A DNA stretch of 64,000 bases from JANXSS01 sp040385645 (GCA_040385645.1 JAZKGZ010000006.1:62001-126000), one strand, 5' to 3'; shown: positions 54,851 through 63,791, numbered from the stretch's first letter. Notes: generated by a model not told the origin, from the letters alone. Translations and numbers: made by a program.

Positions 54851-56044
54851 ATGACCAATGATTTGACTTATCCGGATGTGGCCCGTCGACCTGTCTTCAT
54901 CACCTTAAGTATTCTGATCTTTGGCACGATCGTTTCATACGCTTTGCTATTGCCGCTGCAGTCCGCCGATATCAATGAATTTCTCCTGCCCTGGTTCAAG
55001 GTAATCGATGAGCGTGGTTTTGCCGCCATGTCTGGGGAATATGCAAACTACACGCCGCCATATCTTTACCTGTTGGGTATCGCTTCCTTGCTTTCGGGCA
55101 TCATTGCACCGATCTACCTAATCAAGTCGGTGGGTATCGTCTTTACCTTGTTCGGTGCGCTGATTTTCTCTCGCATCGTTTTCGACATCACGCATAACAA
55201 ACGGCGTGCGTTGATCGCTGGTTTCGCTTTTCCGCTCATTCCCAGCGTAGCGATCAATGCCGCTTGGTGGGGACAGTGCGATGCGATCTACACATCTTTC
55301 CTGCTATGCGCTTTTCTCGCCAGCCTGCGCAAAAAGCCTTTTCTGGTCATGGTGTTTTTTTCCGTGGCATTTTCGTTCAAGGCACAGGCAATATTTTTCT
55401 CGCCCTTCTTGCTTTTTCTGTTGTTGAACAAAGAAATGCCCTGGAAATACTTAGGGATAATTCCAGTGGTTTATGCGGTGCTGATGTTGCCCGCATGGTT
55501 GGCGGGTAGAGGTGTAGTCGAACTGGCCACTATCTACCTGAACCAGGGTAATTACTACCGGTCGCTGTCGATGAATTCACCGAACCTGTGGGCGGTGGTC
55601 ACGCAATTCGATTTGCTTTCCTATAGGGCAGGGCTGGTGTTTGGTATTGCTGCCGCTGTCGTCGGCAACCTGTGGCTAATCGTAAAAGCTGGAGTGAAAA
55701 GCAAAACCGGGACCGGTACAGACTCCGAACCCTGGTCGCGCACATCGATCTATCTAGTGTTGGCCGGTGCGACGCTGCTCCTCAGCCCATATCTTTTGCC
55801 GAAGATGCATGACCGGTACTTTTTTCCAGCCGATGTGTTTCTGATTTTGCTTGCAGCGCTGCGCTCACGCTTTGTGATTGCCGCTGGCGCGATGCAGGCG
55901 GCTTCGGTGATTGTCGCGCTAGGGTTTCTAGGTTTAATTTCCCGCTCATACGCGATTCCGAGCATGGCCGGCGCGCTCTTGACGACAATTGCGGTGATTG
56001 TCGTTTGTCGGCCGCTGCTTTCGGGCGCGCGGCCACTCGACTAG
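54851..56044 (+). CDS. Polytopic membrane glycosyltransferase-like protein (Gpi18/GT-C-like)
   Basis: The 397-aa product has about ten membrane helices and a large periplasmic first loop with acidic residues. The AAWWGQCDAIYTSFLL motif resembles bacterial relatives of Gpi18-type mannosyltransferases (lipid-linked sugar donors). No further catalytic motif is certain. A good sigma-70 promoter sits upstream, so it may be expressed separately from the preceding GT2. It converges with the next gene, leaving 1 bp between stops. Function in polysaccharide assembly is inferred. Confidence 0.72.
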   Translation: MTNDLTYPDVARRPVFITLSILIFGTIVSYALLLPLQSADINEFLLPWFKVIDERGFAAMSGEYANYTPPYLYLLGIASLLSGIIAPIYLIKSVGIVFTLFGALIFSRIVFDITHNKRRALIAGFAFPLIPSVAINAAWWGQCDAIYTSFLLCAFLASLRKKPFLVMVFFSVAFSFKAQAIFFSPFLLFLLLNKEMPWKYLGIIPVVYAVLMLPAWLAGRGVVELATIYLNQGNYYRSLSMNSPNLWAVVTQFDLLSYRAGLVFGIAAAVVGNLWLIVKAGVKSKTGTGTDSEPWSRTSIYLVLAGATLLLSPYLLPKMHDRYFFPADVFLILLAALRSRFVIAAGAMQAASVIVALGFLGLISRSYAIPSMAGALLTTIAVIVVCRPLLSGARPLD

Positions 56045-56045
56045 C

Positions 56046-57710
56046 TCAACGTGCCACGGCAACGGCTTTTTTCGGTTCGGTCATGGCACAGTTTTCATAC
56101 ACTTTCCACAGCCCGCTGTTGATCACTGCCTCCGGCATGCAACCGGCGTCGCGGAAAACCACTGCCGGATCATGCGGGCCGCGCACGAAAAAGTAACGAT
56201 AATTTCCACCGCGATGCAGTTGCCAGTCGAAGGTCTTAGGCTTCCATTCGAAACCGATGGTCACCGGTGGCGCGGCTTCGGGACGGTAACGCACGATCTG
56301 CGGTGTGTACCAGGCAAAGTTAAAGTCCGATAATCCCTTTTTCTCGGCCTGATACCAGGCGGAATAGTGGATATAGGCGAAGGCGCTATCGGCTACTGCA
56401 CTGCCGTGGTCAAAGATCAAGCCTAGCGTGCGCTGGCCTTCATCGAGTTTTCGCACCTGGGCATCGAAATCTTGTGTCTCTTGCGCAAAGCGCCAGGCCT
56501 TCAATGAGACCGATCCGAGGATGAATACCGACGACGCCACCAGCAATACGCTCGCTATTCGGGATCGCGTGAGAGCCGCGCCGCTGATTGCATTGCCGTT
56601 TGCAACGCTGCCTGCAATCGTGGCATCGGTTCTGGCAGGGCGATAGAACAACCATACAAAGGTTGGCAGCAAAAATAGCGAGAAACGCGGATACAGCAAG
56701 GCGGTGTTGTCGGCCAGGTCGGGCAGCGTGAAAAACAGCAGGCAGACCGAAAAAAACGGTACCCATGAACCTGGGTTGCGCCAATTAATGCGCAGGCCAA
56801 ACAAAAACGGTGCGATGCCGATCGACAGAATGACGGGTATCAACGGCCGGTGAGAATCGAGTATGTGGCGGAAAGCGAATGGAAAATACGCCGCTTCGAC
56901 AATGCGCTGCAATGGCCCGCTGCCAAAATTCAAGGGCTCGGTGGCGCGAATCAGGCTCGCATCGAGCTGTTTGCCCACGGCATAGAATACATAACCGGCG
57001 ATCAGCAAAAGTACGTATGGTAAGAGCAGTTTGGCTGCTTTGAGAGTACGCGGCATGCGCAATAAGATCAGCAGCAGGCCGATGCCCCATCCGAGGACGA
57101 AGGTCATACCGTGGCAAACAAGTAGAAGCAATCCGACCAGGATCAGGGAGACGCTGGCGCGTGTGGTTTGTTTGGTCGAATAGTTATCCGCCTGCAAAAT
57201 GAACAGCAGCCCAACAGGTGCCGCCAGCATAAATGTGAGCAATCCCCAGGAGTAGCACAGGCCGAAAAACGTCGGGATGAAAATCCAGTCCAGGCGGTGG
57301 TCGCCGTGCACCCGCTGCCGAACTTTTATTGCCATCACGACGAAAGCGATATACGCCACCGACAACAGCAGTTTGAGCGCTGCCGTAACCGACATGACAT
57401 ACGACAGGAAAAATGCCAGTCCATAACCGATCAGGTATGGCGTGACGAGATTGACATGCAGCGAATCCGCCCATGGCGAGGTGCCGTTCGCCAGTTCTTT
57501 TAAGAGGGTGACTTGCGCCGCATGTTGCGGAAAATCGACCATCGGCGGGTGCGGCGCGATCCAGAAGATCATCGCTCCCCACACTACCAGTACGGCGAAG
57601 AGAAGCCGTACCCACAACGCGGTTGCCGGCGTTGCTAAGCCTATCGTTGTATTCGCTGCCGTCGTAGCATTCGTTGCACTTGTTTCTGTTGCCATTGTTT
57701 CCGTCGCCAT
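56046..57710 (-). CDS. Large polytopic membrane protein, unknown function
   Basis: I do not recognise a family with confidence. The 554-aa product starts (ATG 57710) with a low-complexity Met/Ala/Thr/Glu stretch (MATETMATETSATNATTAAN). It then has about ten membrane helices from residue 30 to about 400, with HPPMVDFPQHAAQVTLLKEL in the first periplasmic loop (an acidic residue as in GT-C enzymes), and ends in a soluble domain of about 140 residues. A TTG at 57728 would add six residues. The setting next to GtrB/GtrA suggests a lipid-linked sugar transferase or assembly protein. Confidence 0.65.
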   Translation of the reverse strand: MATETMATETSATNATTAANTTIGLATPATALWVRLLFAVLVVWGAMIFWIAPHPPMVDFPQHAAQVTLLKELANGTSPWADSLHVNLVTPYLIGYGLAFFLSYVMSVTAALKLLLSVAYIAFVVMAIKVRQRVHGDHRLDWIFIPTFFGLCYSWGLLTFMLAAPVGLLFILQADNYSTKQTTRASVSLILVGLLLLVCHGMTFVLGWGIGLLLILLRMPRTLKAAKLLLPYVLLLIAGYVFYAVGKQLDASLIRATEPLNFGSGPLQRIVEAAYFPFAFRHILDSHRPLIPVILSIGIAPFLFGLRINWRNPGSWVPFFSVCLLFFTLPDLADNTALLYPRFSLFLLPTFVWLFYRPARTDATIAGSVANGNAISGAALTRSRIASVLLVASSVFILGSVSLKAWRFAQETQDFDAQVRKLDEGQRTLGLIFDHGSAVADSAFAYIHYSAWYQAEKKGLSDFNFAWYTPQIVRYRPEAAPPVTIGFEWKPKTFDWQLHRGGNYRYFFVRGPHDPAVVFRDAGCMPEAVINSGLWKVYENCAMTEPKKAVAVAR

Positions 57711-57758
57711 TAAAAACTCACTTTGCAAAACAATTGGTGCTTTGTGTCAAATGCAGCG

Positions 57759-58766
57759 TCAGATCGGCACGTCGTGCGCTTTTTCCACGAATCCGGCACC
57801 GGCCAACTCATCGATGTGATAACGCGGGCGTTTTTTGGAAGAATCGTAGATTTTCGCGACGTATTCGCCGATGATGCCCAGACTTAGCAGCTGTACGCCA
57901 CCCAGGAAATACATCGGTATGACGGTCGAGGCCCAGCCCGGCACAGCTTCGGCAGTAAAAAGCCGCAGCGTGACGGCCCACGCGGCCAAGACTAGGCTGA
58001 TGACGGAGATGAGCATGCCGATGCCAGTAATCAAACGTAGCGGGTAGGCCGAGAACGAGGTCACGCCCTGCCAGGCTAGCGACAGCATTTTGGTCAGCGG
58101 GTATTTCGATTCACCGGCGAATCGTTCGGCGCGGTCGAAATAGACGACATCGCTTTTAAAGCCCAGCTGCGGTATCAGGCCGCGCAGGAATAGATGGGTT
58201 TCGTCATAACTGCGCAGGGTTTCGATGGCACGGCGGCTCATGGCGCGATAATCGGCGTGGTTGTAAATGATTTGTACACCCATGAACGCCAGGAACTTGT
58301 AATAGCTCTCGGCACTGATACGCTTAAAAAATGTATCTTTGCTACGCCGGCGACGCACACCGAATACGATTTCGTGCCCGGCTTTATAGCTTCGGATCAT
58401 GGCTGGAATCGCATCCAGATCGTCTTGCAGATCGGCGTCGAGACTGATCAAAATATCGCCCGGGGCCGTTAGTAGCCCGCACAACAGCGCGTTCTGATGC
58501 CCACGGTTGCGACTGAGCTTAATGCCCCGCAGCAAGGAATGATTTTTGGCGAATTCACGGATCATTTCCCAGGTGCTGTCGCGGCTGCCATCGTCGACGT
58601 AATAAATGGCGCTACCCTGGGCGATTTCGCCATCTCGCTGTAAGCCTTCGATCAACGCGATCAGCCGCTGCGTGGTTTCCGGCAATACTTCTTGCTCGTT
58701 ATAACAGGGCAGGATCAGGCTCAGTACCGGAATCGGCTTCAAGGTGCTTAATGTTTGAATGTCCAT
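57759..58766 (-). CDS. GtrB-type polyprenyl-phosphate glycosyltransferase (GT2)
   Basis: Membrane-anchored enzyme that transfers a sugar to undecaprenyl phosphate. The 335-aa product has PVLSLILPCYNEQEVLPET, YYVDDGSRDSTW, the DADLQDDLDAIP metal site, the RRRSKDTFFKRISAESYYK interface segment and two C-terminal membrane helices. I start at ATG 58766; upstream in-frame ATGs at 58790 and 58802 lie deeper in gtrA. It overlaps the gtrA stop and so is coupled to it. Confidence 0.9.
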   Translation of the reverse strand: MDIQTLSTLKPIPVLSLILPCYNEQEVLPETTQRLIALIEGLQRDGEIAQGSAIYYVDDGSRDSTWEMIREFAKNHSLLRGIKLSRNRGHQNALLCGLLTAPGDILISLDADLQDDLDAIPAMIRSYKAGHEIVFGVRRRRSKDTFFKRISAESYYKFLAFMGVQIIYNHADYRAMSRRAIETLRSYDETHLFLRGLIPQLGFKSDVVYFDRAERFAGESKYPLTKMLSLAWQGVTSFSAYPLRLITGIGMLISVISLVLAAWAVTLRLFTAEAVPGWASTVIPMYFLGGVQLLSLGIIGEYVAKIYDSSKKRPRYHIDELAGAGFVEKAHDVPI

Positions 58767-59155
58767 ATCGCATTGATTGTGTAGTTCCATATGAGAACGC
58801 ATATGGTCGCGATCACCTGGGCGAGTGCAACATGGATACCAACCGATGTCAGGCCAGCCAGGACCAGTGAATTAAGCAACAGGCCAATGCCTGCGGTTGC
58901 GACGAAACGAGGCATGGTGTTGCCATGTGCTTTTTTACTGCGAAACGTCAGGCGGGCATTCAAAAAATAATTGACGATGGCGCTGACGATGAAGCCGATT
59001 GCAGACGCGAGCACGATCGACATGCCTGCGAAGTAAATCAACAACGCCATGACCGCATATTGCATGCCAGTGGTAAAACCGCCGACGACGAGGAAGGTCA
59101 GGGCGCTGCGCAGAGAAAAGTTAGCGCGCGCAGCGATGGGAGTGTCATTGTGCAT
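58748..59155 (-). CDS. GtrA-family membrane protein (polyprenyl-linked sugar flippase)
   Basis: Small four-helix membrane protein proposed to flip undecaprenyl-phosphate-sugar. The 135-aa product has four hydrophobic segments and the family motifs FLVVGGFTTGMQYAVMALL, NYFLNARLTFRS and WNYTINAIWTF. It pairs with GtrB downstream (19-bp overlap), a classical combination. Phased direct repeats lie 50-70 bp upstream of its start. Confidence 0.92.
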   Translation of the reverse strand: MHNDTPIAARANFSLRSALTFLVVGGFTTGMQYAVMALLIYFAGMSIVLASAIGFIVSAIVNYFLNARLTFRSKKAHGNTMPRFVATAGIGLLLNSLVLAGLTSVGIHVALAQVIATICVLIWNYTINAIWTFKH

Positions 59156-59205
59156 TGCAATATTGCCTTGAGTGGAACGAATGGCAACTGTAGCCAGAGT
59201 TAAAG

Positions 59206-59227
59206 GAACTTACAGCGAAGTTACAGC
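59206..59227 (-). promoter_or_regulatory. 11-bp direct repeats (Pho-box-like) upstream of gtrA
   Basis: Read on the - strand, CTGTAAC and CTGTAAG recur at 11-bp spacing (59206-59227 spans both 11-bp units, 10 of 11 identical), and a looser TTTAACT continues the phase. This is the geometry of a PhoB/OmpR-family site (CTGTCAT-N4-CTGTCAT), with five of seven matches per half. It lies 50-72 bp before the gtrA start. The rest of the 211-bp gap holds no gene. Confidence 0.5.
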
Positions 59228-59366
59228 TGATTGCGCCGCACTTTGCCAGGAAACCGACCGCAGTGCAACATGCCATGCGCCCAATCAAATGTTGGCAGAA
59301 TTGTAACCTATCGCACCAACTAAGCTATGAAAGTTGCTTTTTGTTGTACAAAATACATTACCGAAT

Positions 59367-60809
59367 TCAGGTCAGGCGTGCCCGAAAACCGGCGCCGATC
59401 CGATGTAGCTCGGCCGTTAGCGGATGCTTTGTCAGGCGCAGCGAGGCATACCAAAGTACTGCGATGGGCAGTAACAGGATAGAAAGCACGAAGATTGGTG
59501 CCAGCGAGGATGGCAGCAGCGCCTTGAACGCGACTGCGCCGCCGGTACACGCCAGCGCTACCAGTGCACTCGGCACCAGCGCCTGCAGCATCGTGGAAAA
59601 ACGGTGTTGCAGGCAAATGCGGTGTTGCAGGATCAGAAACGGTGTCGTCACTGCCGTCGCCGCGCAGATGGCCCAGGCAAAGCTCTCGATCGTGCCGTCG
59701 AATAGCCAATAGCCAAAGCCGATTCGCGTCAGCACCGTCACCAACGTCGGTATTGCCGACAGATACGGACGGCCGATGGCAGTCAATGCAATCGGTGTAT
59801 AATTGAAGATGATGCCGATACCGGCGGAAATTACCAGGGCGTTGATGGCTGGTACCGCCGCCAACCATTTGTCGCCATACAGCGTGGCGATGATTTCATG
59901 GCTGAACAGATAGGTTAGCGCAAACGCCGGCCAGGCTACGCCTGTCACCAGCGTCGTGGCCCGGTTGAGCAATGGCCCGAGCGGCTCACCGCGATGATGC
60001 GCCTGAGAGATATAAGAGATCGAACCGTAATTCATGGTGCTGCCGGCGAGATACCAGAAAATGCCGACGGTGGCGCTCGCCCGGCTGAAAAGGCCGACCA
60101 GCGTGGCGTTGCCCAGCTTGCCCAATAAAATATCGGCGATCGCATTGTTGATCGATACCAGCGTATTCGAGAGCAGCGAGCCGACACCGAAATGGAACAC
60201 GTCGCGCCAGTGTTTCAGAGAGGGGCGCCACGGAAAGTGTTTTGGGCGCATGGGATACAGCACCAGCGCCGACACCACGATATTGACTAAATTTGCCCAA
60301 GCCATGCTCATGGTGCCGAACCCGAGAGCGGCCAGGCTGAGGCAGGTGATGGCGAAGGTGCCAGTTCCGACGATACTGACGATCGCCTGCTTTTCGGCGG
60401 CGAATTCACGCGCGAGCAACGATGTCGTGACCGTACCGAAGGGAATGAATACGAAACCCAGTGCCAATACCTTCATCACCGGAATCATGGCCGGTTCTTT
60501 AAACCAGAGGCCGATCCAGGGGCTGCTCAGGTACAGTAGGGCGGCGATGATCCACGATGTCGTAAAAACCATTGCGATCGCCGCTCCCACTTTTTCTGCA
60601 GTGAGCTCCGGTTCACGTTGAAGATAGATGCCCACGCCAAAATCGCGGAAGATGTGCGCGATATTGACAAAAACGATGGTGATCGAATAAACGCCGATCT
60701 CGCCAGGGCTGAGCAGCCTGGCGAGAATGACGCTGACGATGAAATTGACGATGGTCGTGCCGGACGACGAGAAGAAATTGATGACGAGCGGGCGGTGCAG
60801 GCTTTTCAT
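59367..60809 (-). CDS. Wzx-like polysaccharide flippase (MATE/PST superfamily)
   Basis: Exports lipid-linked repeat units across the inner membrane. The 480-aa product has about 12-14 membrane helices and begins SLHRPLVINFFSSSGTTIVNFIVSVILARLLSPGEIG, the typical PST opening, with the DFGVGIYLQRE loop that follows. It is 4 bp after the first GT32 gene, at the end of a five-gene - strand operon. Flippase type (Wzx against Wzk-like) is set by topology only. Confidence 0.88.
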   Translation of the reverse strand: MKSLHRPLVINFFSSSGTTIVNFIVSVILARLLSPGEIGVYSITIVFVNIAHIFRDFGVGIYLQREPELTAEKVGAAIAMVFTTSWIIAALLYLSSPWIGLWFKEPAMIPVMKVLALGFVFIPFGTVTTSLLAREFAAEKQAIVSIVGTGTFAITCLSLAALGFGTMSMAWANLVNIVVSALVLYPMRPKHFPWRPSLKHWRDVFHFGVGSLLSNTLVSINNAIADILLGKLGNATLVGLFSRASATVGIFWYLAGSTMNYGSISYISQAHHRGEPLGPLLNRATTLVTGVAWPAFALTYLFSHEIIATLYGDKWLAAVPAINALVISAGIGIIFNYTPIALTAIGRPYLSAIPTLVTVLTRIGFGYWLFDGTIESFAWAICAATAVTTPFLILQHRICLQHRFSTMLQALVPSALVALACTGGAVAFKALLPSSLAPIFVLSILLLPIAVLWYASLRLTKHPLTAELHRIGAGFRARLT

Positions 60810-60813
60810 CGGT

Positions 60814-61764
60814 TTAGCGGGTACGCCGTCTGTTCTGCATTGTTTCCTGAATTTTGTTTAAACGGGTAATAACTTTCGACCATACCTGCTTAGCCGGACA
60901 GATGCGTACAACGGGAATGGTCAGCCTCGAATAATGCGATTTAAACACATCGAAATGCGCATCGTAGCCATAAATGCTGTATTTCAACGGAAACGACGCA
61001 TCGTCGCTCACGACTCGGTGATTGCCCGGCCGCAGCAATGGCGCGATTGTCAGGGTATAGGGCATGGGGCCGGTCGTGCGCAAGACACCTTTTTTCGCCA
61101 CACCGTGCAGGCTGGGTATATATAGATCGATATTGGTGAGCACTTGTTCGATCACGGCCCGCATGAACGGATGCCCTGGCGCAACGACAATGTGCCACTG
61201 CTGAAATTCACCACGCGGTATATCTCTGACTTCGTAATGCAGACCCCAGCCTGCGCATTCATCCTGCGGCTGGTTTTTCCATTGCGAAAGAAGAAACGTG
61301 TCGTCGGCTTGCAAAAAATCATCCAGCGGGCTGGTGATGGTGCTTTTCACATCCAAATACACGCCGCCACATTGATACATCAGCAGGTAACGAAAAAAAT
61401 CCGCACGGGCGGCACCATAGGCCGGATCGATACGCTCAAAATATTGCAGAATTTTTTCGCCGTAGTTTGTACGAATGAACTGGGTAATGTCGTCGCGTCC
61501 GTACAGCCTGTGTTGCCATGTCGGGTTGACGGCTTTGATGCGTTCGATGTTCTCGCAAATTTCCAGCGGCAGAACCGCTGGCTCCGCCGTCTGACTGAAG
61601 TAAGTCTGATGCAGAATTTTTGGTATGCCGCGTCCTAGCTCGAACTCGGGCAGAGCAAAGCGTTTCGCCTTGCGGTTCAATTTCGGAAAAATAAGGTTTT
61701 TGACTGCGCCGAGTGGTGACAAAGGTGGTGACAAAGGTGGTGACAAAGGTGGTGACATAAGCAT
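60814..61764 (-). CDS. GT32-like glycosyltransferase with a PPLS-repeat N-terminus
   Basis: Probable sugar transferase of the DXD sugar-binding (Gly_transf_sug/OCH1-like) group. The 316-aa product has IPKILHQTYFSQT, NPTWQHRLYGRDD, AYGAARADFFRYLLMYQCGG and then YLDVKST, where the metal motif reads D138-V-K140 rather than DxD. The first 17 residues are PPLS repeats from a 12-bp minisatellite. It shares most blocks with its downstream-numbered neighbour at 61770-62660, pointing to a tandem duplication. A TAGGAATC ribosome binding site precedes the ATG. Confidence 0.85.
   Translation of the reverse strand: MLMSPPLSPPLSPPLSPLGAVKNLIFPKLNRKAKRFALPEFELGRGIPKILHQTYFSQTAEPAVLPLEICENIERIKAVNPTWQHRLYGRDDITQFIRTNYGEKILQYFERIDPAYGAARADFFRYLLMYQCGGVYLDVKSTITSPLDDFLQADDTFLLSQWKNQPQDECAGWGLHYEVRDIPRGEFQQWHIVVAPGHPFMRAVIEQVLTNIDLYIPSLHGVAKKGVLRTTGPMPYTLTIAPLLRPGNHRVVSDDASFPLKYSIYGYDAHFDVFKSHYSRLTIPVVRICPAKQVWSKVITRLNKIQETMQNRRRTR
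61713..61758 (-). repeat. 12-bp tandem repeat inside the GT32 gene start
   Basis: Three exact copies of the 12-bp unit GTGGTGACAAAG (+ strand) and most of a fourth. On the coding (-) strand each unit encodes Pro-Pro-Leu-Ser. Because the unit is a multiple of three, copy changes would alter the length of the N-terminus without breaking the frame. Confidence 0.85.
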
Positions 61765-61769
61765 GATTC

Positions 61770-62660
61770 CTAAGATTTGCTTGCAGGACGAAGCCGCTCG
61801 CTCATGCCGTCATTGATTTTCTGCAGTCGTGCGACCAATCCCGACATTCGGCGTCGTATCGCACTTAAAAACACGATCGGTTCCTTCAACACCGTGTAGT
61901 GCGTTGCCTTGGAAATATGCATGTGGCTGAATTTCTTGTAAATGCTGTACTGCAGGCCGAGATCGGTTTCGCTGGCGACGATCCGGTGCGGGTGCAACGC
62001 CAGCAGCGGCAGGATCGCCAATGTGTAAGCCACCGGCCCGGTGACCCGCACCACGCCGTGCTGACCGACGCCGTGCAGGCTGGGGAGATAGCGGTCGATG
62101 TTGGCGAACACGGTTTCTATCACTGCCTTCAAGAATGGATGTCCGGGTGCGGCAATCACATGCCATTGCTGGAACTCGCCGGTCGCCGTGTCGAGCTCGG
62201 GATGCATGCCGAAGCCCTCGAACTTTTCGCCGGGCTTGTTTTTCCAGTAAGACAAAAGATAGCGATCATCTGCCGCGAGCACATCGTCGAGCGCAACCGT
62301 AGTCGAACTTTTGATATCGAGATAGGCACCACCGCACCGATAGACCACCAGATAGCGAAACAGATCTGCCTTGGCCGCGCCATAGGCAGGGTTGATGCGA
62401 TTGAAATACGCGAGCACTCTGGCGTCGTAATTTTCTTCGATGAATCGCAAGATGTCGCTGTCGGTATAAAACCGATAATCCCATCCGGGATTGACGGTTT
62501 TCAAGCGTGCGATATTGGCCTGGATCTCTTCCGGAACGCTCTCGCTGAAGTAGGTCTGATGAATGATTTTCGGCACCGAGTCGCCTTGGGCGAGCGCCGG
62601 CAGCACGCAGGTTGCGGGAGGCTGATTCAACTTCGGCAGGAAACGTTTATAGAAGGACAT
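61770..62660 (-). CDS. GT32-like glycosyltransferase, second copy
   Basis: Paralogue of the adjacent GT32 gene. The 296-aa product has VPKIIHQTYFSES, NPGWDYRFYTDSD, AYGAAKADLFRYLVVYRCGG and YLDIKSS with D115-I-K117 in the metal position. EFQQWHVIAAPGHPFLKAVIE and DRYLPSLHGVGQHGV also match the other copy closely. It lacks the PPLS repeat. The stop is 5 bp before the start of the first copy, so both are in one transcript. Acceptor unknown. Confidence 0.86.
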   Translation of the reverse strand: MSFYKRFLPKLNQPPATCVLPALAQGDSVPKIIHQTYFSESVPEEIQANIARLKTVNPGWDYRFYTDSDILRFIEENYDARVLAYFNRINPAYGAAKADLFRYLVVYRCGGAYLDIKSSTTVALDDVLAADDRYLLSYWKNKPGEKFEGFGMHPELDTATGEFQQWHVIAAPGHPFLKAVIETVFANIDRYLPSLHGVGQHGVVRVTGPVAYTLAILPLLALHPHRIVASETDLGLQYSIYKKFSHMHISKATHYTVLKEPIVFLSAIRRRMSGLVARLQKINDGMSERLRPASKS

Positions 62661-62791
62661 GATGTACTAAAAAAATTTAAGAAACGACGCCGGAACAGTG
62701 ATCGAGCAAGAGTGCGGTATCAGTTGCGGCAGATTGTAGATTGCCTGCGCGCGGGGCGCGGCTGGCCACATCGCGCCTTGGCTTGAATGCA
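62661..62791. other. Gap between the GT2 and GT32 genes
   Basis: 131 bp in the middle of an otherwise tightly packed - strand operon. I see no gene and no clear hairpin or promoter in it. Confidence 0.35.
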
Positions 62792-63781
62792 CTAGCCCCG
62801 GCGCTCCTTCGGCGGTGGAAAATCGAGGACGGTATAGGCGTCGCGCTGGTCGAATCGCTTGTAAGCCCGGATCAATAGCGCCTTGAGCTTGAAACGGAGG
62901 GTAGTGGGGGCGCGTTCGAGCAACGGAAAAACAGAGCCGGCGACACCGATCTGACCTCGACGAAAGCTTTCGTAGAACACTTCATGGCAGCGCTTGCGTA
63001 TTCCTGCCAGCAAGATGTCGCGATACGATTGCGCCGCGCCGTGATACTTCAAAGCGAATTTCAAGACATCCACTTCGCCCAATGCCTGGCGCAGCAGGTT
63101 TCGGGAATCGTTACCAACGTGTCGTCGGATCAGCACCAGCGGCGTCATGCAAATTGCGGTTCTTCCAGCGGCAACGGCACGCAGGGTGTATTCCCAGTCT
63201 TCGGCAGGCACGCGGTCGAAGCCTGGATCGAAGCCGCCGATCGCCTGGTAGAAGAATTTTTTGACGGTTGCCCCGGTCGGCATCATCGGTTGAAACGATA
63301 CGGTTCGGGCGTACAGATCCGGAATATCGAACACGAATTGGCCATCCGTACACCCCCCCTGCAAGAAGCCGGCAGGCGCTCCCGACATGATATCGCCAGC
63401 AGTTCCCGATTCGTCGAAGCTTTGGTAATTCACATAGACGCTATCGATCTCTTCATGCTCGGCAAGCCACGCAGAAAGCGTTTCCACGAACGTCGGTCTC
63501 AATAGATCGTCGGAATCGCACAGGGTGACGTACGGGCTGGCGGCGATCTCGACACCCAAATTACGCGCCGCCTGTACGCCGACCTTGGCCGACTCGATCA
63601 CCCTGATGCGCTGGCCGAATCTACGCAGGCGTATCAGCGTGTCGTCGGTGGAGGCGTCGTCGATGACTAAAATTTCAGCGAACGGCATAGTTTGCGTCAG
63701 CGCCGCCTCGATGGTGTGCAAAATCAAGTGGGCACGGTTATGGGTGGGAATCACCAGCGAGATTTCGGGCCTTGCAATCAC
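62792..63781 (-). CDS. GT2-family glycosyltransferase, second copy
   Basis: Paralogue of the GT2 at 53720-54706. The 329-aa product has ISLVIPTHNRAHLILHTIE, VIDDASTDDT, the CDSDD metal site (Asp89, Asp91, Asp92), and PAEDWEYTLRAVAAG, each with a clear counterpart in the other gene, including the Tyr-Ala-Arg-Thr-Val stretch and the RRHVGNDSRNLLRQ tail motif. The unusual C-terminal helical tail is shared too. It starts 10 bp after the end of the GT4 fragment gene. Confidence 0.9.
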   Translation of the reverse strand: MIARPEISLVIPTHNRAHLILHTIEAALTQTMPFAEILVIDDASTDDTLIRLRRFGQRIRVIESAKVGVQAARNLGVEIAASPYVTLCDSDDLLRPTFVETLSAWLAEHEEIDSVYVNYQSFDESGTAGDIMSGAPAGFLQGGCTDGQFVFDIPDLYARTVSFQPMMPTGATVKKFFYQAIGGFDPGFDRVPAEDWEYTLRAVAAGRTAICMTPLVLIRRHVGNDSRNLLRQALGEVDVLKFALKYHGAAQSYRDILLAGIRKRCHEVFYESFRRGQIGVAGSVFPLLERAPTTLRFKLKALLIRAYKRFDQRDAYTVLDFPPPKERRG

Positions 63782-63791
63782 GTCGTCTCTC

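Noticed and set aside
61805..62786. A 295-codon + strand frame (61899-62786) opposite the second GT32 gene
   Set aside because: Antisense to clear GT32 motifs; no domain in the + reading.
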